DNA of 64,000 nucleotides from Salinihabitans flavidus (GCF_900110425.1 NZ_FODS01000006.1:62001-126000); one strand, 5' to 3'; shown: positions 1 through 8,825, numbered from the stretch's first letter. Numbers and translations: made by a program. Notes: generated from the sequence alone by a model not told the origin.

Positions 1-508
1 CTGCCACCGACTTGTGCAGCCCATTCTCTATTTCAAAGGCTATCAGGCAGTGCAAGCCTACAGGATCGGCCATTGGATGTGGCAGCAAGGACGCAGGGAT
101 CTTGCCTATTTCATCCAGATGCGTGTGAGTGAGATTTTCGGGATTGATATTCACCCCGCGGCGCGTATCGGCAAGGGAATCATGATCGACCATGCCCATT
201 CCATCGTAATCGGGGAAACCGCTGTGGTCGGGGATAACGTGTCGATGCTGCATTCCGTGACATTGGGCGGGACCGGCAAGGAAGAAGAAGACCGCCATCC
301 CAAGATTGCCGATGGTGTTCTGATCGGGGCAGGGGCCAAGGTTCTGGGCAATATCCGGATCGGAAAATGCTCTCGCATCGCGGCAGGGTCCGTTGTGTTG
401 TCCGACGTGCCGCCCTGCAAGACAGTGGCCGGTGTGCCCGCCCGCATTGTCGGTGAGGCAGGCTGCGATCAACCGTCAGTGAACATGGATCAGCTTCTCA
501 AATCCTGA
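1..508 (+). CDS. cysE: Serine O-acetyltransferase, C-terminal part
   Basis: This is the 3' part of a gene that starts before the window; the reading frame is open from base 2 (CHRLVQPILYFKG). The product transfers acetyl from acetyl-CoA to L-serine, the first step of cysteine synthesis in the cytoplasm. The visible part holds the left-handed beta-helix hexapeptide repeats (GIDIHPAARIGKGIMIDHA, then VIGETAVVGDNV) and the catalytic-site GGTGK loop, followed by a short C-terminal tail. The HxxRIGHW stretch before the helix is typical of CysE and not of maltose or chloramphenicol hexapeptide acetyltransferases. The convergent pdhC gene follows after about 55 bp. Confidence 0.93.
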   Translation, partial: CHRLVQPILYFKGYQAVQAYRIGHWMWQQGRRDLAYFIQMRVSEIFGIDIHPAARIGKGIMIDHAHSIVIGETAVVGDNVSMLHSVTLGGTGKEEEDRHPKIADGVLIGAGAKVLGNIRIGKCSRIAAGSVVLSDVPPCKTVAGVPARIVGEAGCDQPSVNMDQLLKS

Positions 509-564
509 TGCGGTTGTGGAAAGAGTGGGGCACGCGAAAAATCGCATGCCTCTCTCTCTTGAGA

Positions 565-1890
565 TCAGGCCAGCATGGTGAGCGGGTTTTCGAGGTTGTC
601 GACAATGGCTTCCAGTAATTGGGCGCCCAAAGCCCCGTCGATTACGCGGTGATCGACCGATAGCGTCACCGACATGACCGTTGCGACCGTCAGTTCGCCA
701 TCTTCCCCCACCACAGGTTTCTTGACCCCGGCGCCGATCGCGAGGATCGCACCATGCGGTGGGTTGATGACGGCATCGAAATTGTCGATCCCGAACATCC
801 CGAGGTTGGAGATGGCGAAACTGCCGCCCTGATACTCATGCGGCGCGAGTTTGCGGTCGCGGGCGCGGTTGGCAAGATCCTTCATTTCCGACGAAAGGGC
901 GGAGAGTGATTTCATGTCGGCGTCGCGCAGGACAGGGGTGAAGAGCCCGCCTTCGATGGCGACGGCAACGGCCACATCGGATGGCTTCAGTTTCAAAAGC
1001 CGGTCTCCGGCCCAGACGGCGTTGGCGTCCGGTACCGATTGCAACGCCATGGCACACGCCTTGATGATGAAATCATTGACAGAAAGCTTCACGCCGCGCG
1101 CCTCGAGCTTGGAATTGAGCTCGGAGCGGAACTTCAGCAGCGCGTCAAGCCGGATGTCGCGGCGCAGGTAGAAGTGCGGAATCGACTGTTTCGCTTCCGT
1201 CAGACGGGCCGCGATTGTCTTGCGCATCCCGTCGAGCTTAACTTCCTCGTAGTCCCGGTCTGCATAGATTTTTGCCACGGTCTCCGCGTCCGGACCTGAT
1301 GCCAAGGCGGTCGGGGCAGGCGCTTCCTTGGCCGCCGATTCGGGTCTTTCGGCCGGAGCGGTATCCGCTTTGGCTGCCTCGACATCCGCTTTGACGATAC
1401 GACCGCGGGGACCGGATCCCTTCACTTGCGTGAGATCCAATCCCTTTTCGGCGGCGATCCGGCGGGCCAGAGGAGAGGCGAAAACACGCTCTCCGGAATC
1501 GTCGATGGGAGCCGGAGGGGCAACCTGGCCAGTGGCGGCTTTCTCAGGGCCCCCGCTGGGGGCCGCCGCGGCAGCCGAGTCGGCCTTCTCGGCCTCCGGT
1601 TTCGCCTCTCCTTCATCGGATGCCTGACCGATGTCGTCGACGCTTTCCCCCTCTTCGAGAATGACGGCAATGGGCGTATTGACCTTCACACCCTCGGTGC
1701 CTTCGCCCACGAGAATCTTGCCGATCACGCCTTCATCGACGGCCTCGAACTCCATCGTCGCCTTGTCGGTTTCGATTTCGGCAAGAAGATCGCCAGAGGC
1801 GACGGTGTCACCTTCCTTCACAAGCCACTTGGCCAGCGTGCCTTCCTCCATCGTGGGGGAGAGGGCGGGCATCAGGATTTCGGTGGGCAT
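565..1890 (-). CDS. pdhC: Pyruvate dehydrogenase E2, dihydrolipoamide acetyltransferase
   Basis: A 441-residue E2 core of the pyruvate dehydrogenase complex; it transfers the acetyl group from lipoamide to CoA. It has one N-terminal lipoyl domain (residues about 1-80, lipoyl lysine in ETDKATMEF), an Ala/Pro-rich linker, a peripheral subunit-binding domain near residue 135-170 ([13 protein letters not shown]) and a C-terminal catalytic domain ending with the active-site DHRVIDG motif. It is last in the minus-strand operon pdhA, VOC-like gene, pdhB, DUF5076-like gene, pdhC. The lipoyl domain is nearly the same as the one on PdhB. Assignment to PDH and not to a 2-oxoglutarate complex rests on the pdhA and pdhB neighbours. 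Confidence 0.97.
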   Translation of the reverse strand: MPTEILMPALSPTMEEGTLAKWLVKEGDTVASGDLLAEIETDKATMEFEAVDEGVIGKILVGEGTEGVKVNTPIAVILEEGESVDDIGQASDEGEAKPEAEKADSAAAAAPSGGPEKAATGQVAPPAPIDDSGERVFASPLARRIAAEKGLDLTQVKGSGPRGRIVKADVEAAKADTAPAERPESAAKEAPAPTALASGPDAETVAKIYADRDYEEVKLDGMRKTIAARLTEAKQSIPHFYLRRDIRLDALLKFRSELNSKLEARGVKLSVNDFIIKACAMALQSVPDANAVWAGDRLLKLKPSDVAVAVAIEGGLFTPVLRDADMKSLSALSSEMKDLANRARDRKLAPHEYQGGSFAISNLGMFGIDNFDAVINPPHGAILAIGAGVKKPVVGEDGELTVATVMSVTLSVDHRVIDGALGAQLLEAIVDNLENPLTMLA

Positions 1891-1891
1891 G

Positions 1892-2152
1892 TCAATCCTC
1901 CTCCAAGAGGGTCATCTGGTCAAAAGGGGCGCGGCGGGGTTGGCTGCCCCGGGCAAGAGCGGCGATCGCCGCCTCGATCCGGGGACGGTGTTGCGCGATC
2001 CATTCATAGGCTTGCTGGTGCGAAGGGCGCGTGCCGGGGCGCCAGTCATCTGCCGCCAGCCGCTCAGGCAGTAGCGCCACGATCCACCTGCCGTCCACCT
2101 CAGAGGCGATGCGGTAGGATTCCGTTGCGATATCGCGCCCCTTGATCTGCAT
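1892..2152 (-). CDS. Small conserved protein in PDH operon (DUF5076-like)
   Basis: An 86-residue cytoplasmic protein, starting [12 protein letters not shown], encoded between pdhB and pdhC. Its start lies 4 bp after the pdhB stop and its stop is 1 bp before the pdhC start, so it is translated as part of the operon. A longer frame to 2236 exists, but that start would lie inside pdhB and I reject it. The sequence contains [20 protein letters not shown] and a helical C-terminal half; no signal peptide or catalytic motif is visible. It resembles, from memory, the small family DUF5076. The position suggests a role linked to PDH, but no function can be read from the sequence. Confidence 0.75.
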   Translation of the reverse strand: MQIKGRDIATESYRIASEVDGRWIVALLPERLAADDWRPGTRPSHQQAYEWIAQHRPRIEAAIAALARGSQPRRAPFDQMTLLEED

Positions 2153-2156
2153 CGGT

Positions 2157-3572
2157 CTACCTGTAGGTGACCTGGCGCACGGCTTCGACCACCTCGTCGG
2201 TGGTGACCAGCGCGTGTTTTTCCAGGTTGGCGGCATAGGGCATCGGCACGTCCTTGCCCATGCAGTTGATCACCGGAGCATCGAGGTAGTCGAAGGCCCT
2301 CTCCATCAGCGTGGCCGAGAGATGATTGCCGATTGAGCTTACGGGCCATCCCTCTTCCACAGTCACACAGCGGTTTGTTTTCTTCACACTGGCAATCACC
2401 GTGTCATAGTCAAGCGGGCGCAGGGTGCGCAGGTCGATCACCTCGGCCTCTATCCCGTCCTCGGCGAGCCTGCCCGCCGCTTCGAGCGCATAGGTCATCC
2501 CGATCCCGAAGCTGACGATGGTGACATCGCCGCCTTCACGCCAGATCCGCGCCTTGCCGAAGGGCACGGTGTAGTCATCGAGCACAGGCACATCGAAACT
2601 CTTGCCATAGAGAATCTCGTTTTCGAGAAAGATAACCGGGTTGGGATCGCGAATGGCGCTCTTGAGAAGCCCTTTCGCATCCGACGCAGAGTAGGGCATC
2701 GCCACCTTCAGTCCGGGGATCTGCGCGTACCACGCCGCGTAATCCTGGCTGTGCTGCGCACCAACGCGCGCGGCAGCGCCGTTCGGGCCGCGGAACACGA
2801 TTGGACAGCCCATTTGGCCGCCCGACATGTAGAGAGTCTTCGCTGCGGAGTTGATGATCTGGTCGATCGCCTGCATGGCAAAGTTGAAGGTCATGAATTC
2901 CACGATCGGATTCAACCCTCCAAAGGCGGCGCCCACGGCGATGCCGGCGAATCCATGTTCGGTGATGGGGGTGTCAATCACACGCTTGGCCCCGAATTCG
3001 TCAAGCAGACCCTGGCTGATCTTGTAGGCGCCCTGATATTCGGCGACTTCCTCGCCCATCAGGAACACGCCTTCGCTACGGCGCATTTCCTCGGCCATTG
3101 CATCGCGCAGGCACTCGCGGACTGTCTGGCTTTTCAGTTCGGTGCCTTCCGGCCAGTCAGGTTCGGGGATCGCGCCGGCGTCAGGTTCCGACTTTGCTTT
3201 TTCAGATTTGGCCTTGGCGGGCGCCTTGGCCTCGGGTTTCGAGGCGCTTTCCGTTGCCGCCTTGGTGCCGTCTTCATCCTCCTGTGTCTCGGCAGGTTTG
3301 GACGCCGCCTCGGCGGCGCTTGCGTCCTCACCTTCTTCAAGAAGCACGGCGATCGGCGTGTTCACCTTCACGCCTTCGGTGCCCTCGGCGACAAGAATCT
3401 TACCGACCACACCTTCGTCCACGGCCTCGAATTCCATCGTGGCCTTGTCGGTTTCGATCTCGGCAAGGATGTCACCGGAAGCCACCTCGTCTCCCTCCTT
3501 CACAAGCCATTTCGCCAGCGTGCCTTCCTCCATGGTCGGCGACAGGGCGGGCATCAGGATTTCCGTTGCCAT
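2157..3572 (-). CDS. pdhB: Pyruvate dehydrogenase E1 beta subunit with N-terminal lipoyl domain
   Basis: A 471-residue E1-beta. With PdhA it forms the thiamine diphosphate enzyme that decarboxylates pyruvate and reductively acetylates lipoamide. Unlike enterobacterial or mitochondrial E1-beta it begins with a full lipoyl domain (residues 1-80, [17 protein letters not shown], lipoyl lysine in ETDKATMEF), then an Ala/Lys-rich linker, then the transketolase-like core ([28 protein letters not shown]). The start at 3572 was chosen because it begins the lipoyl domain; the frame runs open upstream to 3689 into the preceding gene. Lipoylated E1-beta is an established trait of many alphaproteobacteria. 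Confidence 0.97.
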   Translation of the reverse strand: MATEILMPALSPTMEEGTLAKWLVKEGDEVASGDILAEIETDKATMEFEAVDEGVVGKILVAEGTEGVKVNTPIAVLLEEGEDASAAEAASKPAETQEDEDGTKAATESASKPEAKAPAKAKSEKAKSEPDAGAIPEPDWPEGTELKSQTVRECLRDAMAEEMRRSEGVFLMGEEVAEYQGAYKISQGLLDEFGAKRVIDTPITEHGFAGIAVGAAFGGLNPIVEFMTFNFAMQAIDQIINSAAKTLYMSGGQMGCPIVFRGPNGAAARVGAQHSQDYAAWYAQIPGLKVAMPYSASDAKGLLKSAIRDPNPVIFLENEILYGKSFDVPVLDDYTVPFGKARIWREGGDVTIVSFGIGMTYALEAAGRLAEDGIEAEVIDLRTLRPLDYDTVIASVKKTNRCVTVEEGWPVSSIGNHLSATLMERAFDYLDAPVINCMGKDVPMPYAANLEKHALVTTDEVVEAVRQVTYR

Positions 3573-3573
3573 G

Positions 3574-3888
3574 TTACGCGTTCCCCTCCGGTGTGATTGT
3601 TCCCAAGACATTGCCGTCGCCAATTTCGACATAGGCGCAGCGAGCGATGCCGGGTTCGTCCTGCTGCGGGAGCGCCTCGACTTCGTCATTCCTGAGCGTC
3701 GAGTCGTTGCGCGCGTCGCAATCGTCGACCACGACGGTCATAGGGCCGCCGATATGGCGACCGTCGATCAGGTGACAGCCAATCTCTTCGCCACCCACCA
3801 TGGGCGAAAACGACCATCCGAAGAGGTCCGCGTGGAACGCCCTGGTGCGCACCCCGTTGCCTGCGTGGCTCTCGAAATGCGGCATCAT
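3574..3888 (-). CDS. Small VOC (glyoxalase-like) protein inside the PDH operon
   Basis: A 104-residue protein whose ATG overlaps the pdhA stop (ATGA) and whose stop lies 1 bp before the pdhB start, so it is translationally coupled to both PDH E1 subunits. It shows a worn VOC-superfamily pattern: [11 protein letters not shown] near the N-terminus, [13 protein letters not shown] in the middle, and [17 protein letters not shown] near the C-terminus, where classical members have a 'fuller' metal-binding set. Length is that of a single compact VOC domain. Substrate is unknown. A second ATG three bases in could also serve as start. It may be a metal-free or structural member; this is inference. Confidence 0.7.
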   Translation of the reverse strand: MMPHFESHAGNGVRTRAFHADLFGWSFSPMVGGEEIGCHLIDGRHIGGPMTVVVDDCDARNDSTLRNDEVEALPQQDEPGIARCAYVEIGDGNVLGTITPEGNA

Positions 3889-4904
3889 ACAGCCTCGCCC
3901 TGGGGAACTTCTTTTGCGTAGATGTCTGTCCAGAGTTCGTCGAGCGCGGGCTCGGGGCTGTCCTTGGCGAACTCGGCAGAGGCGTTGACGATCTCCTTGA
4001 TCTCCTTGTCGATGGCCTTCAGATCCTCTTCGCTGGCGTGCTTGCCGGTCAGAAGCATATCGCGCGCCTGTTCAATTGGATCGCGTTCCTCGCGCATTTT
4101 CTGTACCTCTTCGCGGGTGCGATATTTCGCAGGATCGGACATGGAATGCCCGCGATAACGGTAGGTTTTGATCTCGAGGATATAGGGACCCTTTCCGGCG
4201 CGGCAGTGCGCCACGGCCTTCTCCCCCGCCTCCTTTACCGAAAGCACATTCATCCCGTCCACCATCTCTCCGGGAATGCCAAAGGCCTCGCCCCGCTTGT
4301 AGATGTCCTGAGTGGACGTGGAGCGTTCCTGCGAGGTGCCCATTGCATACTGGTTGTTCTCGATCACGAAGACCACCGGAAGCTGCCAGAGTGCGGCCAT
4401 GTTGAACGTTTCGTAGACCTGCCCCTGATTCGCGGCGCCGTCCCCGAAATAGGTATAGGTCACATTGTCGTTGCCGCGATATTTATCGGCGAAGGCCAGA
4501 CCTGCGCCCAAGGGGACGTTGGCGCCGACGATACCGTGGCCGCCATAGAAATGTTTCTCTTTCGAGAACATATGCATGGAGCCGCCCTTGCCCTTGGAAT
4601 AGCCGTCCTGTCGGCCCGTCAACTCGGCCATGACGCCCTTGGGATCCATGCCGCATGCGAGCATGTGGCCGTGGTCACGGTAGGTCGTGATGCGCTTGTC
4701 GTTCTCTTTGGCAGTTGCCTCGAGCCCGACAACGACGGCCTCTTGGCCGATGTAGAGGTGACAGAATCCGCCGATCAGCCCCATGCCGTAAAGCTGTCCG
4801 GCCTTTTCCTCGAACCGGCGGATCAGGAGCATGTCGCGGTAGTACTGTTTCAGTTCATCGCCGGACACGTTCGGCTTCTTTGCGGTGGTCTTCCTCGCAG
4901 CCAT
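3885..4904 (-). CDS. pdhA: Pyruvate dehydrogenase E1 alpha subunit
   Basis: A 339-residue E1-alpha subunit that binds thiamine diphosphate. The GDGAANQGQVYE segment and the following NNQYAMGTS form the TPP-binding motif, RYRGHSMSDPAKYR is the typical phosphorylation-loop region, and the N-terminus has the AARKTTAKK basic lead. The upstream sequence has a GGAGGAA ribosome site. It is the first gene of the minus-strand PDH operon; E3 (lpd) is encoded separately near 24.5 kb. The branched-chain E1 alternative is unlikely given the TPP motif context and neighbours. Confidence 0.97.
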   Translation of the reverse strand: MAARKTTAKKPNVSGDELKQYYRDMLLIRRFEEKAGQLYGMGLIGGFCHLYIGQEAVVVGLEATAKENDKRITTYRDHGHMLACGMDPKGVMAELTGRQDGYSKGKGGSMHMFSKEKHFYGGHGIVGANVPLGAGLAFADKYRGNDNVTYTYFGDGAANQGQVYETFNMAALWQLPVVFVIENNQYAMGTSQERSTSTQDIYKRGEAFGIPGEMVDGMNVLSVKEAGEKAVAHCRAGKGPYILEIKTYRYRGHSMSDPAKYRTREEVQKMREERDPIEQARDMLLTGKHASEEDLKAIDKEIKEIVNASAEFAKDSPEPALDELWTDIYAKEVPQGEAV

Positions 4905-5028
4905 CGGTTGCAGTTCCTCCCAGACGCTGGCGGCGCCCGAAGCCCGGGCGCAATGGTTTAGTCTTAAACAAAATGCTAACCGAAGCGCGGGTGGGCTGCG
5001 AGCAAAAAATTTTCGAAATCATTTCGGT

Positions 5029-5331
5029 TCAGCGGATGACCATTTCGTCGGCGCGGATCATCCCCAGAACATCGCGCGCCTGCTGATCCAGAAGGTCCAG
5101 ATCAAGGTAGTCATCGGAGAGCCGATGCGTCAGGTTTTCCATCCGTGCGACCTGCGCATCAAGCGTCTCAAGCTCTGCCTTGAGTGTTTCCGAACCAGCC
5201 TGAACCTCAACCCGCCGGAAAAGGCCGTAGTCCCCCTGCACGGCGGCAAAGGTGAAATAGGCGGCCAGGCTGAACGCGATGGCGAAAAACGCGATCGCTG
5301 TCAGGGTGGGGCGGGGTGTCTGAATGCTCAT
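5029..5331 (-). CDS. ftsB: Septum formation initiator FtsB/DivIC family
   Basis: A 100-residue bitopic membrane protein. Residues about 8-33 form one transmembrane helix (LTAIAFFAIAFSLAAYFTF), followed by a periplasmic coiled coil (VEVQAGSETLKAELETLDAQ and on) and a short tail with LLDQQARDVLGMIRADEMVI, the usual DivIC signature. FtsB acts with FtsL and FtsQ in the divisome to activate septal peptidoglycan synthesis. The start at 5331 was preferred over 5376 because it precedes the membrane segment closely. It sits upstream of pdhA on the same strand, 124 bp away, a common arrangement in Rhodobacteraceae. Confidence 0.9.
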   Translation of the reverse strand: MSIQTPRPTLTAIAFFAIAFSLAAYFTFAAVQGDYGLFRRVEVQAGSETLKAELETLDAQVARMENLTHRLSDDYLDLDLLDQQARDVLGMIRADEMVIR

Positions 5332-5496
5332 GTCTGCCTCTGGCACCCTCTGAGTGGGATACTTCGGGCGAATCATGCCACAGCGAGCCCGGCAGGGGAA
5401 TCCCCTAATCCATCCGCAGGGCGGCTTTCTGCGCGGGGATGGATTGGTCTTGGCGCATCAGTGGCGTATCCTCGGGTCAAGACGGAGGAGAACGAG

Positions 5497-7113
5497 ATGT
5501 CACAGACCGATCCCCGGGCAGACCTCGGCACGCATGTCGTGGAGAATCAGCCCACACCGCGCGGCGGACGTGACTTCTGGGCCGAAGACGCACCCTTGCA
5601 GGCGGCCATCGCGGCGCGTGGCGGGCGGGGGGCAGAACTGGCTCGTGCGGGTGCGGTCTATGGCGCGCAGGACATGCTGGAGGCGGCCGAGGAGGCGCGG
5701 CGGGATGCGCCGCGGCTGATGCTGTTCGCGCGGTCGGGACACCGGCTTGACGAGGTGCGCTTCAATCCCGGCTATCACAAGGTGCTGGGCGCGGGTGTCG
5801 CGCAGGGTTATGCCCTTGCCGCATGGTCGGGCGAGGCGGGCGGGCATGTCACCCATGCCGCCCATGTCTACATGATGGCTCAGCTTGAACCGGGGGTCGG
5901 TTGCCCGCTGACAATGACCTATGCGGCTGTTCCGGCGCTGTCGGCCGATCCCGCGCTGGAGGGTGCGTGGCGTCCGAAACTTCTTTCGGATCAATATGAT
6001 GCCTCAATCCGACCCGCCGCTGAAAAGGCCGGTGTGACCCTTGGCATGGCGATGACCGAAAAGCAGGGTGGATCGGACGTTCGGGCCAATACGACGCGGG
6101 CGGTGCGCGAGGGGGCGCATTACCGGCTTGTCGGGCACAAGTGGTTCTGTTCGGCGCCGATGTCGGATGCCTTTCTGACGCTGGCCTACACCGAGGGGGG
6201 GCTGACGTGCTTTCTGGTGCCGCGCTGGCTGGAGGGGGAGCGCAACGGCATCCGGATTCAGAGGCTCAAGGACAAGCTGGGCAATCGCGCCAATGCGAGC
6301 GCCGAGATCGAATATGTCGATGCGCTGGCGTATCGTCTGGGCGAAGAGGGCGCGGGGGTGCGCACGATCATCGAGATGGTGCATCACACGCGCCTCGATA
6401 CCGCGCTGGCGCCGGCGGGGCTGATGCGGGCGGCGGTGTCGGAGGCGAAATGGTGGGTGGAGGGGCGCAGCGCCTTTCAGCGGCGCCTGATCGACCAGCC
6501 GCTGATGCGGTCGGTTCTGGCCGATCTGGCGCTCGATACCGAGGGGGCACTGGCCGTCGGAATGATGATGGCCGAAGCCTTTGACCGCAGCGACGCCGAG
6601 AACCGGGCCTTTGCACGCATTGGCGTTGCGCTGGCCAAGTATCTGACAAACAAGCGTTCCATCGCGGTCATCGCGGAGGCGATGGAGGTGCTGGGCGGCA
6701 TGGGCTATGTCGAGGAGACGCCCATGCCGATGCTCTATCGCGAGGCGCCGCTCAACGGAATTTGGGAAGGCTCGGGCAACGTGATCTGCCTTGATGTGCT
6801 GCGCACCTTGGCCAGGGAACCGCTGGCGGGCGAGGTTCTGGCCGCGCGGCTGGAGGGGGTGAGGGGGCGCGACGCGCGCTATGACGCGGCGCTGGAGGCG
6901 CACAGGACGCGCTGGACAGGACTACCGGCGGAGGGGGAGGCGCGGTGGTTTGCCGAGAGCCTTGGTACCCTGCTGACCGCTGCGGCGCTTCTGGAGACGG
7001 CGCCGGAGGCGGTGGCGGAGGGCTTTGTCACCAGCCGCCTGACCGGCGCGCGCGGCAGCCTTCCGGGGGCGGTTGCGGGGCTGGATGAGGCGGCGATTCT
7101 GGACCGGATCTGA
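5497..7113 (+). CDS. aidB: AidB-family acyl-CoA dehydrogenase
   Basis: A 538-residue flavoprotein close in length and motif order to E. coli AidB (541 aa): N-terminal NQPTP segment, RRLDEVRF-like GHRLDEVRFNPGYH, the FAD-binding GMAMTEKQGGSDVRANTT, LKDKLGNRANASAEIEY, EAMEVLGGMGYVEE and the C-terminal GIWEGSGNVICLDVLR. AidB proteins are FAD enzymes with weak isovaleryl-CoA dehydrogenase activity and DNA affinity, induced in the E. coli alkylation response; the role here is unproven. The start at 5497 follows a GGAGGAGAACGAG ribosome site; an upstream in-frame extension exists but covers ftsB and the promoter region. The gene is followed at once by dispersed repeat copy 1. Confidence 0.9.
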   Translation: MSQTDPRADLGTHVVENQPTPRGGRDFWAEDAPLQAAIAARGGRGAELARAGAVYGAQDMLEAAEEARRDAPRLMLFARSGHRLDEVRFNPGYHKVLGAGVAQGYALAAWSGEAGGHVTHAAHVYMMAQLEPGVGCPLTMTYAAVPALSADPALEGAWRPKLLSDQYDASIRPAAEKAGVTLGMAMTEKQGGSDVRANTTRAVREGAHYRLVGHKWFCSAPMSDAFLTLAYTEGGLTCFLVPRWLEGERNGIRIQRLKDKLGNRANASAEIEYVDALAYRLGEEGAGVRTIIEMVHHTRLDTALAPAGLMRAAVSEAKWWVEGRSAFQRRLIDQPLMRSVLADLALDTEGALAVGMMMAEAFDRSDAENRAFARIGVALAKYLTNKRSIAVIAEAMEVLGGMGYVEETPMPMLYREAPLNGIWEGSGNVICLDVLRTLAREPLAGEVLAARLEGVRGRDARYDAALEAHRTRWTGLPAEGEARWFAESLGTLLTAAALLETAPEAVAEGFVTSRLTGARGSLPGAVAGLDEAAILDRI

Positions 7114-7121
7114 GGGGTTTG

Positions 7122-7244
7122 GGCGAATCAGGGGTAACGCGCTGATTTCACTCAAAAACCGCTTTCGGTATCACGTCGGTATTACGTCGGTATCGTTTTC
7201 CGGCAGGCGCCATCGAACCCGTGCGTTAATAGTACGAGCGTTGC
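7122..7244. repeat. Dispersed 11-bp-phased repeat element, copy 1
   Basis: This non-coding element starts 9 bp after the aidB stop. A left block of 42 bp (GGCGAATC at 7122, then GGTAACGCGCTGATTT and AAAAACCGC) is followed by three 11-bp units at 7164-7174, 7175-7185 and 7186-7196 (TTCGGTATCAC, GTCGGTATTAC, GTCGGTATCGT). A GAGCGTTGC word follows at 7236. The same order occurs near 26460 and 46894. Compared with copy 3, the downstream word is exactly 11 bp closer, as if one unit were missing. A period of 11 is not a multiple of three, so this is not a coding repeat. Confidence 0.85.
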
Positions 7245-7363
7245 GCGCGGCATCCTGACCCGGGCACTTGTCCACTGCGCGGCGCCTATTATCTAGAAAC
7301 CAGACCAACGCCGGGCATATCCGGCGCGACGACGTTCGAGACCGAAAATTGGAAAGGAAGATT

Positions 7364-7846
7364 ATGACCGACACCACCCAGAGCGTGACGAATTTGCAAA
7401 AAGCCCTTGCGATGGAGCTTAGCGCGGCGACGCAATACCTGCTGCACGCGCATGTGCTTGAAGATTGGGGTCTCGACAAGCTGGCGAGCAAGATGCACGA
7501 GGAAATGCAGGAAGAGCTTGGCCATGCAGGCCGGTTCATCGACCGTATCCTGTTCCTTGGCGGCGATCCGAAGCTGGAATCGGCCAAGACGCCCAAGCGG
7601 GCCAAGAGCCTGAAAGAGATGTTCGAGGCCGACAAGGCCGACGAGAAGGAAGCCATCACGTTCTACACTCAGGCGGCGCGCGAATCCTATGAGGGCAATG
7701 ATATCGGCTCCCGCGCGCTTTTCGAGGAGATCGCGCTTGACGAGGAAGGGCACTGGAGCTGGCTCGATCTGCAACTCGACCTGCTGAAGCGGATGGGGGA
7801 GCCGGCCTTCATCTCCAAATACATGAGCAGCGACAACGAAGACTGA
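7364..7846 (+). CDS. bfr: Bacterioferritin-like ferritin lacking the haem-ligand methionine
   Basis: A 160-residue four-helix ferritin that aligns without gaps to the first 69 residues of E. coli Bfr. Ferroxidase ligands are present: E18 (MELSAATQY), E51 and H54 (EELGHA), a glutamate in EKEAITFY, and E/H in LDEEGHWSW. At position 52, where Bfr has the methionine that ligates haem between two subunits, this protein has leucine (codon CTT, 7517-7519). It would store iron as a shell and oxidise Fe(II). Some bacteria pair such a subunit with a haem-binding partner; no partner is in this window. The start at 7364 follows GGAAAGGAAG. Confidence 0.93.
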   Translation: MTDTTQSVTNLQKALAMELSAATQYLLHAHVLEDWGLDKLASKMHEEMQEELGHAGRFIDRILFLGGDPKLESAKTPKRAKSLKEMFEADKADEKEAITFYTQAARESYEGNDIGSRALFEEIALDEEGHWSWLDLQLDLLKRMGEPAFISKYMSSDNED

Positions 7847-7878
7847 TGCGCCCCGCGTGATGGCGCAGGTGACATGAG

Positions 7879-7903
7879 GCCGGGCGGGTTTGCCCCGCCC
7901 GGC
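7879..7903. terminator. Hairpin between convergent bfr and fba
   Basis: A perfect 10-bp stem (GCCGGGCGGG at 7879-7888 with CCCGCCCGGC at 7894-7903) and a 5-base loop lies between the convergent bfr and fba genes. There is no clear T-run on either side, so intrinsic termination may be weak, but position and strength fit a transcript end. Confidence 0.6.
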
Positions 7904-7931
7904 AACCATCCGAGGTACCGCCTGACCGCGA

Positions 7932-8825
7932 TCAGCCGGCGACGGAGGCCGCGTAGATGCTCTCAATCGCCTCGGAGATGGTGGCGTTGAATTCCGCCTC
8001 GCTCTGCTGGGCGGAGAGGCCTTCGGTCAGGCCGCGCGAAAAGCTGGCGATCACGCCGGTGTTCTGCGCCAGCTTCTCGTTCGCCTCGTCGCGCGTATAG
8101 CCGCCCGAGAGTGCCACGACCCGCAACACGCGCGGATGATCCACCAGCGGTTTGTAGAGATTGGGTTTGCTGGGCAGGGTGAGTTTGAGCATCACCTGCC
8201 GGTCGTCCGGCAGCGCATCCAGATGCGCCAGAAGCTCAGCCAGAAGGATGTCTTCGGCCTCTGACTTGTCGGGGATGGAAATCGTCACCTCCGGTTCAAG
8301 GATGGGCATGAGCCCCTGGGCGAGGATTTGCTCGCCGATCTCGAACTGCTGATCGACGATCGCCTTGATGCCCGCCGGGTTGGCCGCGTCGATGACCGAA
8401 CGCATCTTGGTGCCGAAGATCCCGGCCTGCACCGCGCGCGACAAGAGCGCGTCGAGATCGGGCATGGGCTTCATCATCCGGACGCCGTTTTCAGGCTCCG
8501 CCAGCCCCTTGTCGACCTTCAGGAACGGCACGATGCCGCGTTCGGACCAGAGGTAATTGGCCGAGGGCTTGCCCGCGATTTCGCGATCCATCGTGTCCTC
8601 GAAGAGGATCGCACCGACGATCTTGTCGCCGGTGAACGAAGGCGCGCGGGCGATGCGGGCGCGCATCTCGTGGATCAGGTCGAACATCTCCTCGTCGGAG
8701 CTGTAGGCATCCTCTTCGATCCCGTAGAGGTGCAGCGCCTTGGGCGTGGAGCCGCCCGATTGATCGAGGGCGGCGATAAAGCCCTTCCCGGCGCCGATCT
8801 TTTCCGCTTGCAACTGTTTCGACAT
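7932..8825 (-). CDS. fba: Fructose-bisphosphate aldolase, class I
   Basis: A 297-residue class I (Schiff-base) aldolase that splits fructose-1,6-bisphosphate into dihydroxyacetone phosphate and glyceraldehyde-3-phosphate. It shows [18 protein letters not shown] near the N-terminus, [14 protein letters not shown], the [13 protein letters not shown] loop, ILEPEVTI and [13 protein letters not shown] with the lysine, and [12 protein letters not shown]. There is no zinc-aldolase (class II) histidine pattern. The start at 8825 ([15 protein letters not shown]) was chosen over an upstream in-frame ATG. It lies 137 bp downstream of pgk on the same strand, a glycolysis/gluconeogenesis pair. Confidence 0.93.
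   Translation of the reverse strand: MSKQLQAEKIGAGKGFIAALDQSGGSTPKALHLYGIEEDAYSSDEEMFDLIHEMRARIARAPSFTGDKIVGAILFEDTMDREIAGKPSANYLWSERGIVPFLKVDKGLAEPENGVRMMKPMPDLDALLSRAVQAGIFGTKMRSVIDAANPAGIKAIVDQQFEIGEQILAQGLMPILEPEVTISIPDKSEAEDILLAELLAHLDALPDDRQVMLKLTLPSKPNLYKPLVDHPRVLRVVALSGGYTRDEANEKLAQNTGVIASFSRGLTEGLSAQQSEAEFNATISEAIESIYAASVAG

Noticed and set aside
3573-3689. N-terminal extension of PdhB
   Set aside because: The extra residues overlap the upstream VOC-like gene in another frame, while the lipoyl domain begins exactly at 3572.
7164-7196. CRISPR array from the GTCGGTAT units
   Set aside because: Units are only 11 bp with no unique spacers between them, and no cas gene is present.
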